Below, one piece after another: positions 8,422-16,879 of a stretch of 64,000 nt of DNA. Each line of letters starts with the position of its first letter. Within the stretch, counting starts at the first letter, position 1. The stretch comes from Alistipes sp. (GTDB lineage: Bacteria; Bacteroidota; Bacteroidia; Bacteroidales; Rikenellaceae): the NCBI GenBank assembly GCA_017547175.1, contig JAFYQI010000008.1, forward strand, positions 186,001-250,000, written 5' to 3'. The notes beneath the pieces are model-generated. The model saw nothing but the letters and a program-made list of their open reading frames with translations, did not search any database and was not told the origin of the DNA. Position numbers and translations under genes: made by a program.

Positions 8422-10962
8422 ATGAAAAAACTGATTCTATTAGCATGTCTGCTCGTGATGCAGTTCGCGAGCCTGGCACAAAACCGCTACGAAGAGCAAT
8501 TCACCCGTCCGCTGGATGAGGTGCTGAAGGAGGTAGCCGAGCGCTTTGAGGTCAAGATCAAGGTAGACGCCCCGACGCAAGGGCTGATGCTCCCCTATGC
8601 CGACTTCCGCGTACGCCCCTACTCGATCGAGGAGACGCTCCATGCACTGCTGTGGCCCTTCGATCTGACCTTCTCGCAAACGGGCGAGAAGCAGTACGCC
8701 GTAAAACCCTTCGAGTACTATCGCCGCACGCCGGCCGATGGCGCGAAGATGGTCAACTACCTCCTCTCGCTCTACACCGACCGCGCAACCTTTGAAGAGC
8801 GTGCTGCGGTCATTCGTCGCGAGGTGCGCGAAAAGTTGGAGGTGGATGCCCTGCTTGCCAAGCGTGTAGCTCCGAACCCAATCCTTTCGAAAGTGCGCAA
8901 ATACGACGGTTACACGGTGACGAATTTCGCCCTAGAGACCCTGCCGGGCCTCTACGTCTGCGGCTCGATCTACGCCCCCGCCAAGAAGGGCAACTACCCC
9001 GTGATCCTCTGCCCCGTGGGCCACTTCAATACGGGTCGCTACCGCGAGAGCCAGCAATTGCGCATGGCCACCTTTGCCCGCATGGGTGCCATTGCCGTTG
9101 ACTACGATATGTTCGGTTATGCCGAGTCGGAGTTGCAGGTTTCGAGCGCCGCTCACCGCACCCCCTATGGTGGCACGATTCAGATCATGAACGGAATCTC
9201 GATTTTGGACTACATGGCTACGCGCGCCGATGTGGACATGACGCGCGTGGGCGTTACGGGCGCCTCGGGTGGTGGTCAGCAGTCGGTCGTACTGACCGTT
9301 GTGGATGACCGTTTCACGGCACTCTGCCCCGTAGTGAGCCTCTCGTCGTGGTTTGACGGCGGTTGCCCCTGTGAGAGCGGCATGCCTGTTACGTTGGCTG
9401 CCGAGGGTACGTGCAATGCCGAGATGGCCGCCATCTTTGCTCCGCGTCCGCTCTGCGTGATCTCCGATGGTAAGGACTGGACGAAGAGCGTTCCGACGGT
9501 CGAATATCCCTATTTGGAGCAGGTCTATGCGCTCTGTGATGCAAGCGACAAACTCGAAAATGTACACCTAGCCACCGAGGGTCACGACTACGGTCCCTCG
9601 AAGCGCCAGGCCGCCTACGCCTTCTTTGCCAAGAGTTTCTGTCTCGACAGCTCGAAGATTGACGAAGAGAAGGTGACGGTTGTTCCGTTCGAGGTACTTC
9701 ACTCATTTGGCAAAAAGGGTGAGCTGATGCCCGAGAATGCCATTCGTTCGGTTAATCAGCTGGCCCCCTACTTCGGCAAAGACCGCGTACGTGCCGCTGC
9801 TGCCGATGAGGCGGTCTATCGCAAGTCACAGGAGATTATCGCCAAGCTCAACCTGACGGACGAGCGCGCCATCAACGTTGCCACGACGGCCGTCTATAAC
9901 CACCGCCGTGCCGTGCGCGATTGGCACAACGCCCACCCCTACACCACCATCCCCGAGATTGATCCCGCGAGCGGTCGCAAGCTCTCGAAGGTCGAGCGCG
10001 AGATGTTGGCCGACCGCACAATTCCCATCAAGGAGCGCGAGCGTCTGATGAAGGGACTCAAGAGCGTACTGACCACCGAGCAGATCGAGCAGGTATTTGA
10101 CGAATACACCGTGGGCAAGGTGGCCTTCACGATGCAGGGCTACCGTTCGATCGTGCCAAACATGACAGCCGAGGATGAGCAGATTCTGCTCGGCCACCTC
10201 AAGCAGGCCCGCGAGGAGGCGATCGACTGCAAGTCGATGAAGGCCATTTCGCAGGTCTTCGAGATCTACAAGACCAAGTGCGAGCAGCACTTCACCAATA
10301 CGGGTCGCCCCTGGCGTGAAATGTTCAAGGCCTATGTCGACAAGCGCAATGCCGAGAAGAAGGCCAAGAAGGATGATGAGAAGTACATCGCCCGCAGTAC
10401 CGATATCGTGGCAGCATTGAAGCTTGACGAAGAGCGCGCTGCCCGCGTGACGAAGCTGGTGAAGGCCCATCGTACGGCGGTTGTAGAGTGGCACAACGCC
10501 CATCCCTACACCTCCTATCCCGAGATTGATGCCAAGACCGGCCGCAAGCTCTACGACGTGGAGCGCGAGATGTTGGCCGACCAGCAGATTCCCGCCTCGG
10601 TACGCAAAACGCTGCTCAAGGGGCTCAAGCGCGAGAAACTGACCCAGGAGCAGATCATCCAGTTGTGGGACGGCTACACGATCGGCAAGGTAGAGTTCAC
10701 CATGCGTGGCTACTATGCCATCATCCCCGACCTGACGGAGAAGGAGGCAGCTACATTGCAGAAGTACCTCGAGCAAGCCCGTGAGGAGGCGCTTGAGTGC
10801 CGCCGCATGAAGGGTATCTCGCAGGTCTTCGAGGTCTACAAGACCAAGTGTGAGCAGTACCTCATTGCCGGTGGTCGTGATTGGCGTGCGCTCTTCAAGG
10901 CCTACGTCGATAAGCGCAATGCCGAGAAGGCTGCACAGAAGGCTGCCGAAACAAAGAAATAG
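8422..10962 (+). CDS. Secreted esterase (STN-like + alpha/beta hydrolase) with tandem C-terminal DUF3826-like repeats
   Basis: 846 residues; signal peptide ends near FASLA-QNR. Residues ~25-100 are an STN-like domain (DEVLKEVAERFEVKIKVD, VRPYSIEETLHALL). The alpha/beta hydrolase core has GASGGG (Ser282), a VISDGKDW block and TEGHDYG (His388), closely matching the preceding protein. From ~462 there are two copies of a ~190-residue module (~462-650 and ~651-840). Both contain HNAHPYT, VEREMLAD, a YTxGKVxFTMxGY block, QVFE(I/V)YKTKCEQ and FKAYVDKRNAEK. The module resembles DUF3826, whose function I do not know; it is rich in charged helices. The protein is probably an extracellular or periplasmic pectin esterase with a doubled accessory domain. 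Gap to the next gene is 31 bases. Confidence 0.7.
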   Translation: MKKLILLACLLVMQFASLAQNRYEEQFTRPLDEVLKEVAERFEVKIKVDAPTQGLMLPYADFRVRPYSIEETLHALLWPFDLTFSQTGEKQYAVKPFEYYRRTPADGAKMVNYLLSLYTDRATFEERAAVIRREVREKLEVDALLAKRVAPNPILSKVRKYDGYTVTNFALETLPGLYVCGSIYAPAKKGNYPVILCPVGHFNTGRYRESQQLRMATFARMGAIAVDYDMFGYAESELQVSSAAHRTPYGGTIQIMNGISILDYMATRADVDMTRVGVTGASGGGQQSVVLTVVDDRFTALCPVVSLSSWFDGGCPCESGMPVTLAAEGTCNAEMAAIFAPRPLCVISDGKDWTKSVPTVEYPYLEQVYALCDASDKLENVHLATEGHDYGPSKRQAAYAFFAKSFCLDSSKIDEEKVTVVPFEVLHSFGKKGELMPENAIRSVNQLAPYFGKDRVRAAAADEAVYRKSQEIIAKLNLTDERAINVATTAVYNHRRAVRDWHNAHPYTTIPEIDPASGRKLSKVEREMLADRTIPIKERERLMKGLKSVLTTEQIEQVFDEYTVGKVAFTMQGYRSIVPNMTAEDEQILLGHLKQAREEAIDCKSMKAISQVFEIYKTKCEQHFTNTGRPWREMFKAYVDKRNAEKKAKKDDEKYIARSTDIVAALKLDEERAARVTKLVKAHRTAVVEWHNAHPYTSYPEIDAKTGRKLYDVEREMLADQQIPASVRKTLLKGLKREKLTQEQIIQLWDGYTIGKVEFTMRGYYAIIPDLTEKEAATLQKYLEQAREEALECRRMKGISQVFEVYKTKCEQYLIAGGRDWRALFKAYVDKRNAEKAAQKAAETKK

Positions 10963-10993
10963 CAATTATATTAACCAATAAAAACAAGTAAAG

Positions 10994-12427
10994 ATGAAAA
11001 AACTGATTGCATTGCTCAGCCTCGTTGTGCTGGCTGTAAGTTGCGCTCCTCAGACGGAGCAGGCCGAGAACAAACTGCCGTGGGAGAACGGCAAACTCGT
11101 TGTGTCGGAAAATGGTCGTTTCCTGCAGCACGAGAATGGTACCCCCTTCTTCTGGTTGGGTGAGACGGGCTGGTTGCTGCCCGAGCGTCTGACGCGCGAG
11201 GAGGCTATCTACTACCTCGACGCCTGCGAGAAGGCCGGTTACAACGTCGTGCAGGTACAGACCATCAATGGTGTACCCGCCACGAACGCCTATGGTAAGC
11301 TCTCGCACCCGAACGGCTACGACTTCTCGGTGATCGAGAACGAGGGCGAGAACGGCTACTGGCAGAACATGGACTACATCATGGAGGAGGCCGGCAAGCG
11401 CGGCATCTACATCGGTATGGTCTGCATCTGGGGTGGTCTGGTAAAGAAGGGTCTGATGAACCCCGAGGAGGCCAAGGCCTACGGTGAGTTCCTGGCCAAT
11501 CGCTACAAGGATACGCCGAACGTAATCTGGTTCATCGGTGGCGACATCAAGGGTGATGTGGAGCCCGAGTCGTGGGAGACGCTGGCTCGCACCATCAAGT
11601 CGATCGATCAGAACCACCTGATGACCTTCCACCCCTTCGGTCGCACCTCGTCGGTACGTTGGTTCCACAACGCCGAGTGGCTCGACTTCAACATGTTCCA
11701 GTCGGGTCACCGCCGCTACGACCAGACGCGCGGTGATGGCGACGACACGGCTCAGGCTTCGGTAGCCGAGGACAACTGGCGCTATGTAGAGGAGGGTCTG
11801 GCACTCGAGCCGAAGAAGCCCATCCTCGATGGTGAGCCCTCGTATGAGGAGATTCCGCAGGGTCTGCACGATCCCTCGGAGCCCTGGTGGAAGTCGCACG
11901 ACGTACGTCGTTACGCCTATTGGTCGGTATTTGCCGGTGCCTTTGGTCACACCTATGGCCACAACTCAATCATGCAGATGCACAAGGGTGGCGACAAGCC
12001 GGGTGGTTATGGTGCCATCAAGTCGTGGAAAGAGGGTCTTGAGGATCCCGGTTTCAACCAGATGCAGTATCTGAAGAAGCTGATCGTTACCTTCCCCTTC
12101 TTCGAGCGCGTAGGTGATCAGTCGATCATCGCCGGCGAGCATGGTTTCCGCTATGATCGCGCCATTGCAACGCGTGGTGAGGACTACTTGCTGGTTTACA
12201 CCTACACGAACAAGCCGATGCAGATCGACTTGGGTAAGATTTCGGGTGAGAAGAAGAACGTATGGTGGTATTCGCCCGTTAATGGCGAGCTGACCTACGT
12301 GGGTGAGTTCGAGTGTGGCATTCACGCCTTCCAGGCCGAGGGCGAGGAGGGTCCCGCCAACGACCACGTGCTGATCGCCGTAGATGCGGCTAAGAGCTAC
12401 ATCACGAAAGAGCAGAAATCGCTCTAA
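10994..12427 (+). CDS. GH140 apiosidase lipoprotein
   Basis: 477 residues. The N-terminus LSLVVLAVSC-APQ is a lipobox, so the enzyme is membrane anchored. The TIM-barrel (DUF4038 type) shows GTPFFWLGETGWLL, AGYNVVQVQTINGVPATN, MVCIWGGL and FIGGDIKGD, with D184 and E281 (ILDGEPSYE) where the catalytic Asp/Glu pair of GH140 is expected. A beta-sandwich tail follows (GEKKNVWWYSPVNGELTYVG). GH140 enzymes cut between D-apiose of RG-II side chains A and B and the galacturonan backbone, which releases the whole side chain. This is the clearest single marker that the operon is aimed at RG-II. It sits 31 bases after the double-repeat esterase and 24 bases before the GH78-GH33 gene. Confidence 0.9.
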   Translation: MKKLIALLSLVVLAVSCAPQTEQAENKLPWENGKLVVSENGRFLQHENGTPFFWLGETGWLLPERLTREEAIYYLDACEKAGYNVVQVQTINGVPATNAYGKLSHPNGYDFSVIENEGENGYWQNMDYIMEEAGKRGIYIGMVCIWGGLVKKGLMNPEEAKAYGEFLANRYKDTPNVIWFIGGDIKGDVEPESWETLARTIKSIDQNHLMTFHPFGRTSSVRWFHNAEWLDFNMFQSGHRRYDQTRGDGDDTAQASVAEDNWRYVEEGLALEPKKPILDGEPSYEEIPQGLHDPSEPWWKSHDVRRYAYWSVFAGAFGHTYGHNSIMQMHKGGDKPGGYGAIKSWKEGLEDPGFNQMQYLKKLIVTFPFFERVGDQSIIAGEHGFRYDRAIATRGEDYLLVYTYTNKPMQIDLGKISGEKKNVWWYSPVNGELTYVGEFECGIHAFQAEGEEGPANDHVLIAVDAAKSYITKEQKSL

Positions 12428-12451
12428 GCCTCCTATTCAAAACAAGAACCT

Positions 12452-15400
12452 ATGAAACGAATCTTAATACTCGTTGCCGCGATCCTCGCACCCCTGCTTT
12501 CGATGGCAGGGGTTGAGGTTGGCGGACTCGAAGTGGAGCAGTTTGAGCGCCCGCTCTCCGTGGAGCGTGCACAGCCTCGCTTGAGCTGGATCATTCGATC
12601 CGACGAGCACAACGTCATGCAGACGGCCTACCACGTGTTGGTGGCCACTGCCCCCGAACTGCTCGAGGAGGGGAAAGCCGATCTGTGGGATTCAGGTATT
12701 GTGGCATCCGACGCCTCGATCTGGGTACCCTACAACGGCAAAAAACTCCAAAGCAACCAGCGTTGCTATTGGCGCGTAAAGGTCTATACCACTCAGGGTG
12801 CCACCGCGTGGAGCGAAGTGGGCGAATGGGGCATGGGCCTGCTGGGCGAAACGGCCTGGGGCGGTCGCTGGATTGGTTGGGAAGGACCCTTCCCGTGGGA
12901 TAAGGAGATTCCCCACAGCCAGCTCAGTTCCCGTTACATCCGCACCGAGTTTGTCCTGGCCGAGAAGCCTATCAAGCGTGCCACGGTCCACATCTCGGGC
13001 CTCGGCATGTACGAACTCTTCATCAACGGCGAGCTAATTGGTGATCAGGTGTTAGCACCCGTGCCGACTGACTATCGCCGTACGGTTACTTACGACTCGT
13101 TTGACGTCACGGAGCAACTCCAGGCTAATGCCAATGCCCTGGGTGTGGTGCTCGGCAACGGTCGCTGGTACACCATGCGTCAGAACTACAAGCCCTACAA
13201 GATTCCCAACTTCGGCTATCCGAAGATGCGTTTGAATCTGATTGTCGAGTACGAAGATGGTACGAAACAGCGCATCGCCTCCGATCCGAGTTGGAAACTG
13301 ACGGCTCAGGGTCCGATTCGCAGCAACAACGAGTACGACGGCGAGATCTACGACGCCCGCATGGAGCTGGGCGACTGGGCCAAAGTGGGTTACGATGATT
13401 CGAAGTGGCTGACGGCACAACGTGTGGCACTGCCCGACGGCACGCTGCGCGGCGCCATCTCGCCCAACATGAAGATCATGGAACGCCTTCCGGCCAAGAC
13501 AGTCACCCACTACGAGGGTCGCACGATTGTCGATTTTGGTCAGAACATGGCCGGCTGGGTGAAGCTCAACGTGCGCGACACGAAGGCTGGTGACACGATT
13601 CTGATGCGTTACGCCGAGCGACTCACCGCCGGTGGCGACTCGCTCTACACGGAGAATCTACGCGACGCCTGGAGCCGCGACATCTACATCGCTGACGGCA
13701 CGGAGCAGAACAAGAAGTGGAGCGCACGCTTCTCGTATCACGGTTTCCGCTACATCGAGATCACGGGTCTGAAGAACCCTACGACGGCCGATTTCGAGGC
13801 AGAGGTGATCTACGACAACATGCCGACGCTGGGTCAGTTCGAGAGCTCGAACGAGGTGATCAACACGGTCTACCGCAACGCTTGGTGGGGTCTAAATTCG
13901 AACTACAAGGGTATGCCGCTCGACTGCCCGCAGCGTAACGAGCGCCAGCCGTGGCTGGGTGACCATGCCGTAGGTACGTGGGGCGAGGCTTTCATGTTCG
14001 ACTGCGGCACGATGTACGCCAAGTGGATGGAGGATATGACCGACGCCCAGCGTGCAGATGGCTGTATTCCTGACGTGGTGCCCGCCTTCTGGAACTACTA
14101 TACGGACGGCATGGTATGGCAGTCGGTGCTGCCGATTATCTGCGAAATGCTCTACGAGCACAACGGCAACATTGAGCCGCTCAAGCGCAACTACACGACG
14201 ATGAAGCGTTGGTTGGACCATATGCAGGAGTGCTACATGACCGAGGATGGTCTGGTGACGAAGGAGAAGTATGGCGACTGGTGTGTACCGCCCGAGTCGT
14301 TGGAGCTGATCCACAGCCAGGATCCCCTGCGCGTGACGAATACGACCCTGATCGCTACGGCTTACTACAGCATGCTTTCGAAGATGATGGTGAAGTTTGC
14401 CACGCTACTCGGCGAGGATGCCGATCGTGAGGATTATGCGGCCCGTGCCGAGAAGTGCAAGAATGCCTTCAACCGCCACTTCCTCCACGTGGAAGAGGGC
14501 AAGGCTCCGACGCGCTACGACCACCCGCTCTATCCTGATGCAGTTTACTACGACAACAACACCGTAACAGCCAACCTCTTGGCTGTGGCCTTTGACCTCG
14601 TACCCGAGGAGCACCGAGCCAACATCGAGAAGCAGATCCTCAAGAAGCTCCTCGTGGACAACGGCGGCCACATCAGCAGTGGTGTCTGCGGCCAGAACTG
14701 GACGCTGCGCTACCTGACCAAGATGGGGCGTGGCGACGTGGCCTACCTGCTCGCTTCGCAGAAGAGCTATCCGAGCTTCGGCTACATGGCTTCGCGCGGT
14801 GCAACGACCATCTGGGAGCTTTGGAACGGCGACACGGCCAGTCCGAAGATGAACTCGGCCAATCACGTGATGATGTTAGGTGACCTGATTCCCTGGTTCT
14901 ACCGCGACCTGGCCGGTATCAACCCCGCCAAGCCCGCCTATAAGGAGATCCTACTCAATCCCGACCTCTCGATCCAGAACCTGGAGCGCATCTCGGCCTC
15001 GTACGAGTCGCTGCACGGCACAATCCGCAGCAGCTACACGAAGACTCCGATGCAGTTGACGTGGGATGTCGAGATCCCCTGCAACACGGTGGCTACGCTG
15101 CTCATCCCGACCCTCGATCCCGAGGCAATTCGCGAGGAGGGTGTACGCTTCCTGGGCGAGGAGCAGGGCAAGGGTGCTTGGCGCGTACCTTCGGGTAAGT
15201 ACCACTTCGTCATCGAGCTCGACCCCGCCTTTGGTACGGAGCGTGCGGGGATCACGAAGGATGAGTTCCTCTACGAGCAGGCCCCCTTTATTGAGTGCCA
15301 CGCCTCGACGATCGAGGAGTTGCCGAATGGCGATCTGATTGCTGCCTACTTTGGGGGCACGAAGGAGCGTAACCCCGACGTCTGCATCTGGACGCAGATC

Positions 15401-16297
15401 AAGAAGAAGGGCAGCAACCGCTGGTCGGAGCCGAAGCTGGTGGCCGACGGCATCCAGAACGACACGCTGCGCTACGCTTGCTGGAATCCGGTTCTTTACC
15501 AGGTACCGACCAAGGGTGGCGAGTTGTGGCTCTTCTACAAGGTGGGTCCCAACGTACCGAGCTGGAAGGGTTATCTGATCCGCTCGAAGAATGGTGGTAA
15601 GACCTGGTCGAAGCCCGAGCAGTTGCCCGACGGCATCTTTGGTGCCATTAAGAACAAGCCCGTGTGGGTGGATGGTCGCATTCTCTGCCCCTCGTCAGAC
15701 GAGTTGGGTCGCTGGAGCGTGCACTTCGAGTGGACGGACGATCTGGGTAAGACGTGGCACCGAACCGAGCCGCTCGATGCCGAGTTGAACGTGCCGACCC
15801 GCTTCCGCCCCGCCGTGAAGTACAAGGCCGAGATTGGTCAAAAGCCCTACGATGCGTCGAAGGCCCTCCCGATCGAGGCTATTCAGCCCACGATCCTCAA
15901 GCTCAAGGATGGTCGTCTGCAGATGATGTGTCGCACGCGCAACGGCAAGACGGGCGTAGCCTACTCGTCGGATCGCGGTGAGACGTGGAGCAAGCTGACG
16001 CTGATGGAACTGGAGCACACGCAGTCGGGCATCGACGCCGTGACGCTGCGCGACGGTCGCCATGTACTGGTTTACAACAACTTTGAGACCATTGACGGCA
16101 CCCCCAAAGGTCCGCGCACGCCCCTCTCGGTGGCTGTTTCGGAGGATGGTATCCACTGGAAGCACGCTCTGACATTGGAGGATAGCCCCATCAACCAATA
16201 CTCCTATCCGGCCGTAATCGAGGCCGAGGACGGCACGATCCACACGACCTACACGTGGCGTCGTCGCCGCATCAAGCACGTGGAGTTTAAGCTTTAG
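12452..16297 (+). CDS. GH78 alpha-L-rhamnosidase fused to GH33-like (Kdo/sialidase-type) hydrolase
   Basis: 1281 residues; signal peptide ends near LLSMA-GVE. Residues ~20-918 are a complete GH78 enzyme: VERAQPRLSWIIRSDEHNVMQ, HISGLGMYELFINGELIGDQ, VDFGQNMAGWVKL and the catalytic-region LDCPQRNERQPWLGDHAVGT (D491 and following). Residues ~930-1281 are a six-bladed sialidase-like domain with ATIEELPNGDLIAAYFGGT-type opening (here HASTIEELPNGDLIAAYFGG) and Asp boxes SKNGGKTW, TDDLGKTW and SSDRGETW, ending SYPAVIEAEDGTIHTTYTW. GH33 enzymes include Kdo hydrolases. Since RG-II side chain C is alpha-L-Rha-(1,5)-Kdo, one protein would carry both activities needed to remove it; that is inference. The gene is last in the operon, with a strong hairpin after it. 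Confidence 0.85.
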   Translation: MKRILILVAAILAPLLSMAGVEVGGLEVEQFERPLSVERAQPRLSWIIRSDEHNVMQTAYHVLVATAPELLEEGKADLWDSGIVASDASIWVPYNGKKLQSNQRCYWRVKVYTTQGATAWSEVGEWGMGLLGETAWGGRWIGWEGPFPWDKEIPHSQLSSRYIRTEFVLAEKPIKRATVHISGLGMYELFINGELIGDQVLAPVPTDYRRTVTYDSFDVTEQLQANANALGVVLGNGRWYTMRQNYKPYKIPNFGYPKMRLNLIVEYEDGTKQRIASDPSWKLTAQGPIRSNNEYDGEIYDARMELGDWAKVGYDDSKWLTAQRVALPDGTLRGAISPNMKIMERLPAKTVTHYEGRTIVDFGQNMAGWVKLNVRDTKAGDTILMRYAERLTAGGDSLYTENLRDAWSRDIYIADGTEQNKKWSARFSYHGFRYIEITGLKNPTTADFEAEVIYDNMPTLGQFESSNEVINTVYRNAWWGLNSNYKGMPLDCPQRNERQPWLGDHAVGTWGEAFMFDCGTMYAKWMEDMTDAQRADGCIPDVVPAFWNYYTDGMVWQSVLPIICEMLYEHNGNIEPLKRNYTTMKRWLDHMQECYMTEDGLVTKEKYGDWCVPPESLELIHSQDPLRVTNTTLIATAYYSMLSKMMVKFATLLGEDADREDYAARAEKCKNAFNRHFLHVEEGKAPTRYDHPLYPDAVYYDNNTVTANLLAVAFDLVPEEHRANIEKQILKKLLVDNGGHISSGVCGQNWTLRYLTKMGRGDVAYLLASQKSYPSFGYMASRGATTIWELWNGDTASPKMNSANHVMMLGDLIPWFYRDLAGINPAKPAYKEILLNPDLSIQNLERISASYESLHGTIRSSYTKTPMQLTWDVEIPCNTVATLLIPTLDPEAIREEGVRFLGEEQGKGAWRVPSGKYHFVIELDPAFGTERAGITKDEFLYEQAPFIECHASTIEELPNGDLIAAYFGGTKERNPDVCIWTQIKKKGSNRWSEPKLVADGIQNDTLRYACWNPVLYQVPTKGGELWLFYKVGPNVPSWKGYLIRSKNGGKTWSKPEQLPDGIFGAIKNKPVWVDGRILCPSSDELGRWSVHFEWTDDLGKTWHRTEPLDAELNVPTRFRPAVKYKAEIGQKPYDASKALPIEAIQPTILKLKDGRLQMMCRTRNGKTGVAYSSDRGETWSKLTLMELEHTQSGIDAVTLRDGRHVLVYNNFETIDGTPKGPRTPLSVAVSEDGIHWKHALTLEDSPINQYSYPAVIEAEDGTIHTTYTWRRRRIKHVEFKL

Positions 16298-16317
16298 AGC
16301 GAAGAGCGAATCAAATA

Positions 16318-16390
16318 ACGACATTAATGATTTTAAGGAGATTAAGGAGTTCTTTAATCTCCTTAATTTCGTTAATAGCCTTAATATCGT
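16318..16390 (+). terminator. Hairpin terminator after the RG-II operon
   Basis: A perfect 13-base inverted repeat (TTAAGGAGATTAA at 16333-16345, its complement at 16354-16366) with an 8-base loop lies inside a longer imperfect inverted repeat running to about 16390. It is AU-rich and has a short T run, and sits 35 bases after the last enzyme's stop. It separates the enzyme operon from the B12 promoter. Confidence 0.7.
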
Positions 16391-16445
16391 TTGTTCAGCC
16401 CAAGCAAGTGAAGTAGAAAAGGTGCCGCATAAAATCGAAAAAAAA

Positions 16446-16476
16446 TTTGGACTTTCAATTATAATCCCTACCTTTG
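16446..16476 (+). promoter_or_regulatory. Promoter of the B12 uptake operon
   Basis: TTTG at 16446-16449 and TACCTTTG at 16469-16476 are separated by exactly 19 bases, a complete match to the Bacteroidota sigma-ABfr consensus (TTTG, 19-21 bases, TAnnTTTG). The expected start of transcription, ~16483, is at the edge of the riboswitch. Confidence 0.85.
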
Positions 16477-16480
16477 TGCT

Positions 16481-16705
16481 CGTAAGGTTCTCCGAAAGCC
16501 GTCGAGACGGCCGAGGGGTGAAAAGGAAATTCGGTGAGAATCCGAAACAGTACCTGCTGCTGTAAGTTCCGCAAAGTTTGATGCTTTCTGCCACTGGGCA
16601 ACCGGGAAGGCGCATCAAAGGGGAATAAGTCAGAAGACCTGCCTACACAACAGATGAAACGCCTGCAGGTGTACGGGCCAAGCATCAAAACCGAAGAGGC
16701 CCGTA
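16481..16705 (+). promoter_or_regulatory. Cobalamin riboswitch
   Basis: The leader contains the conserved cobalamin aptamer blocks in order: GGTGAGAATCC followed by ACAGTACCTGCTGCTGTAA, then GCCACTGGGCAACCGGGAAG, and the B12 box AAGTCAGAAGACCTGCC at 16627-16643. An 8-base stem (16672-16679 with 16698-16705) just after the aptamer, and a palindrome GAAAGCGCTTTC near 16788, could form the expression platform. Binding of adenosylcobalamin-type ligands normally shuts such operons off. About 175 bases lie between the platform stem and the btuG ATG at 16880. Confidence 0.93.
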
Positions 16706-16879
16706 AAGATTCTGCTACCGATGAGCGCGGTGACGATCGCAACCATCAGAGAGGGAGGAAAAGGTAGAAATAAAGCGGGTCGGAGAAAGCGCTTTCGCCA
16801 ACTCTTCCGTTTTGTAACTTGACGTCGTATTCCAAGCAGGAGTATGACGATTTTTTTTAACCTTTAAGAAAAGCAAGTT

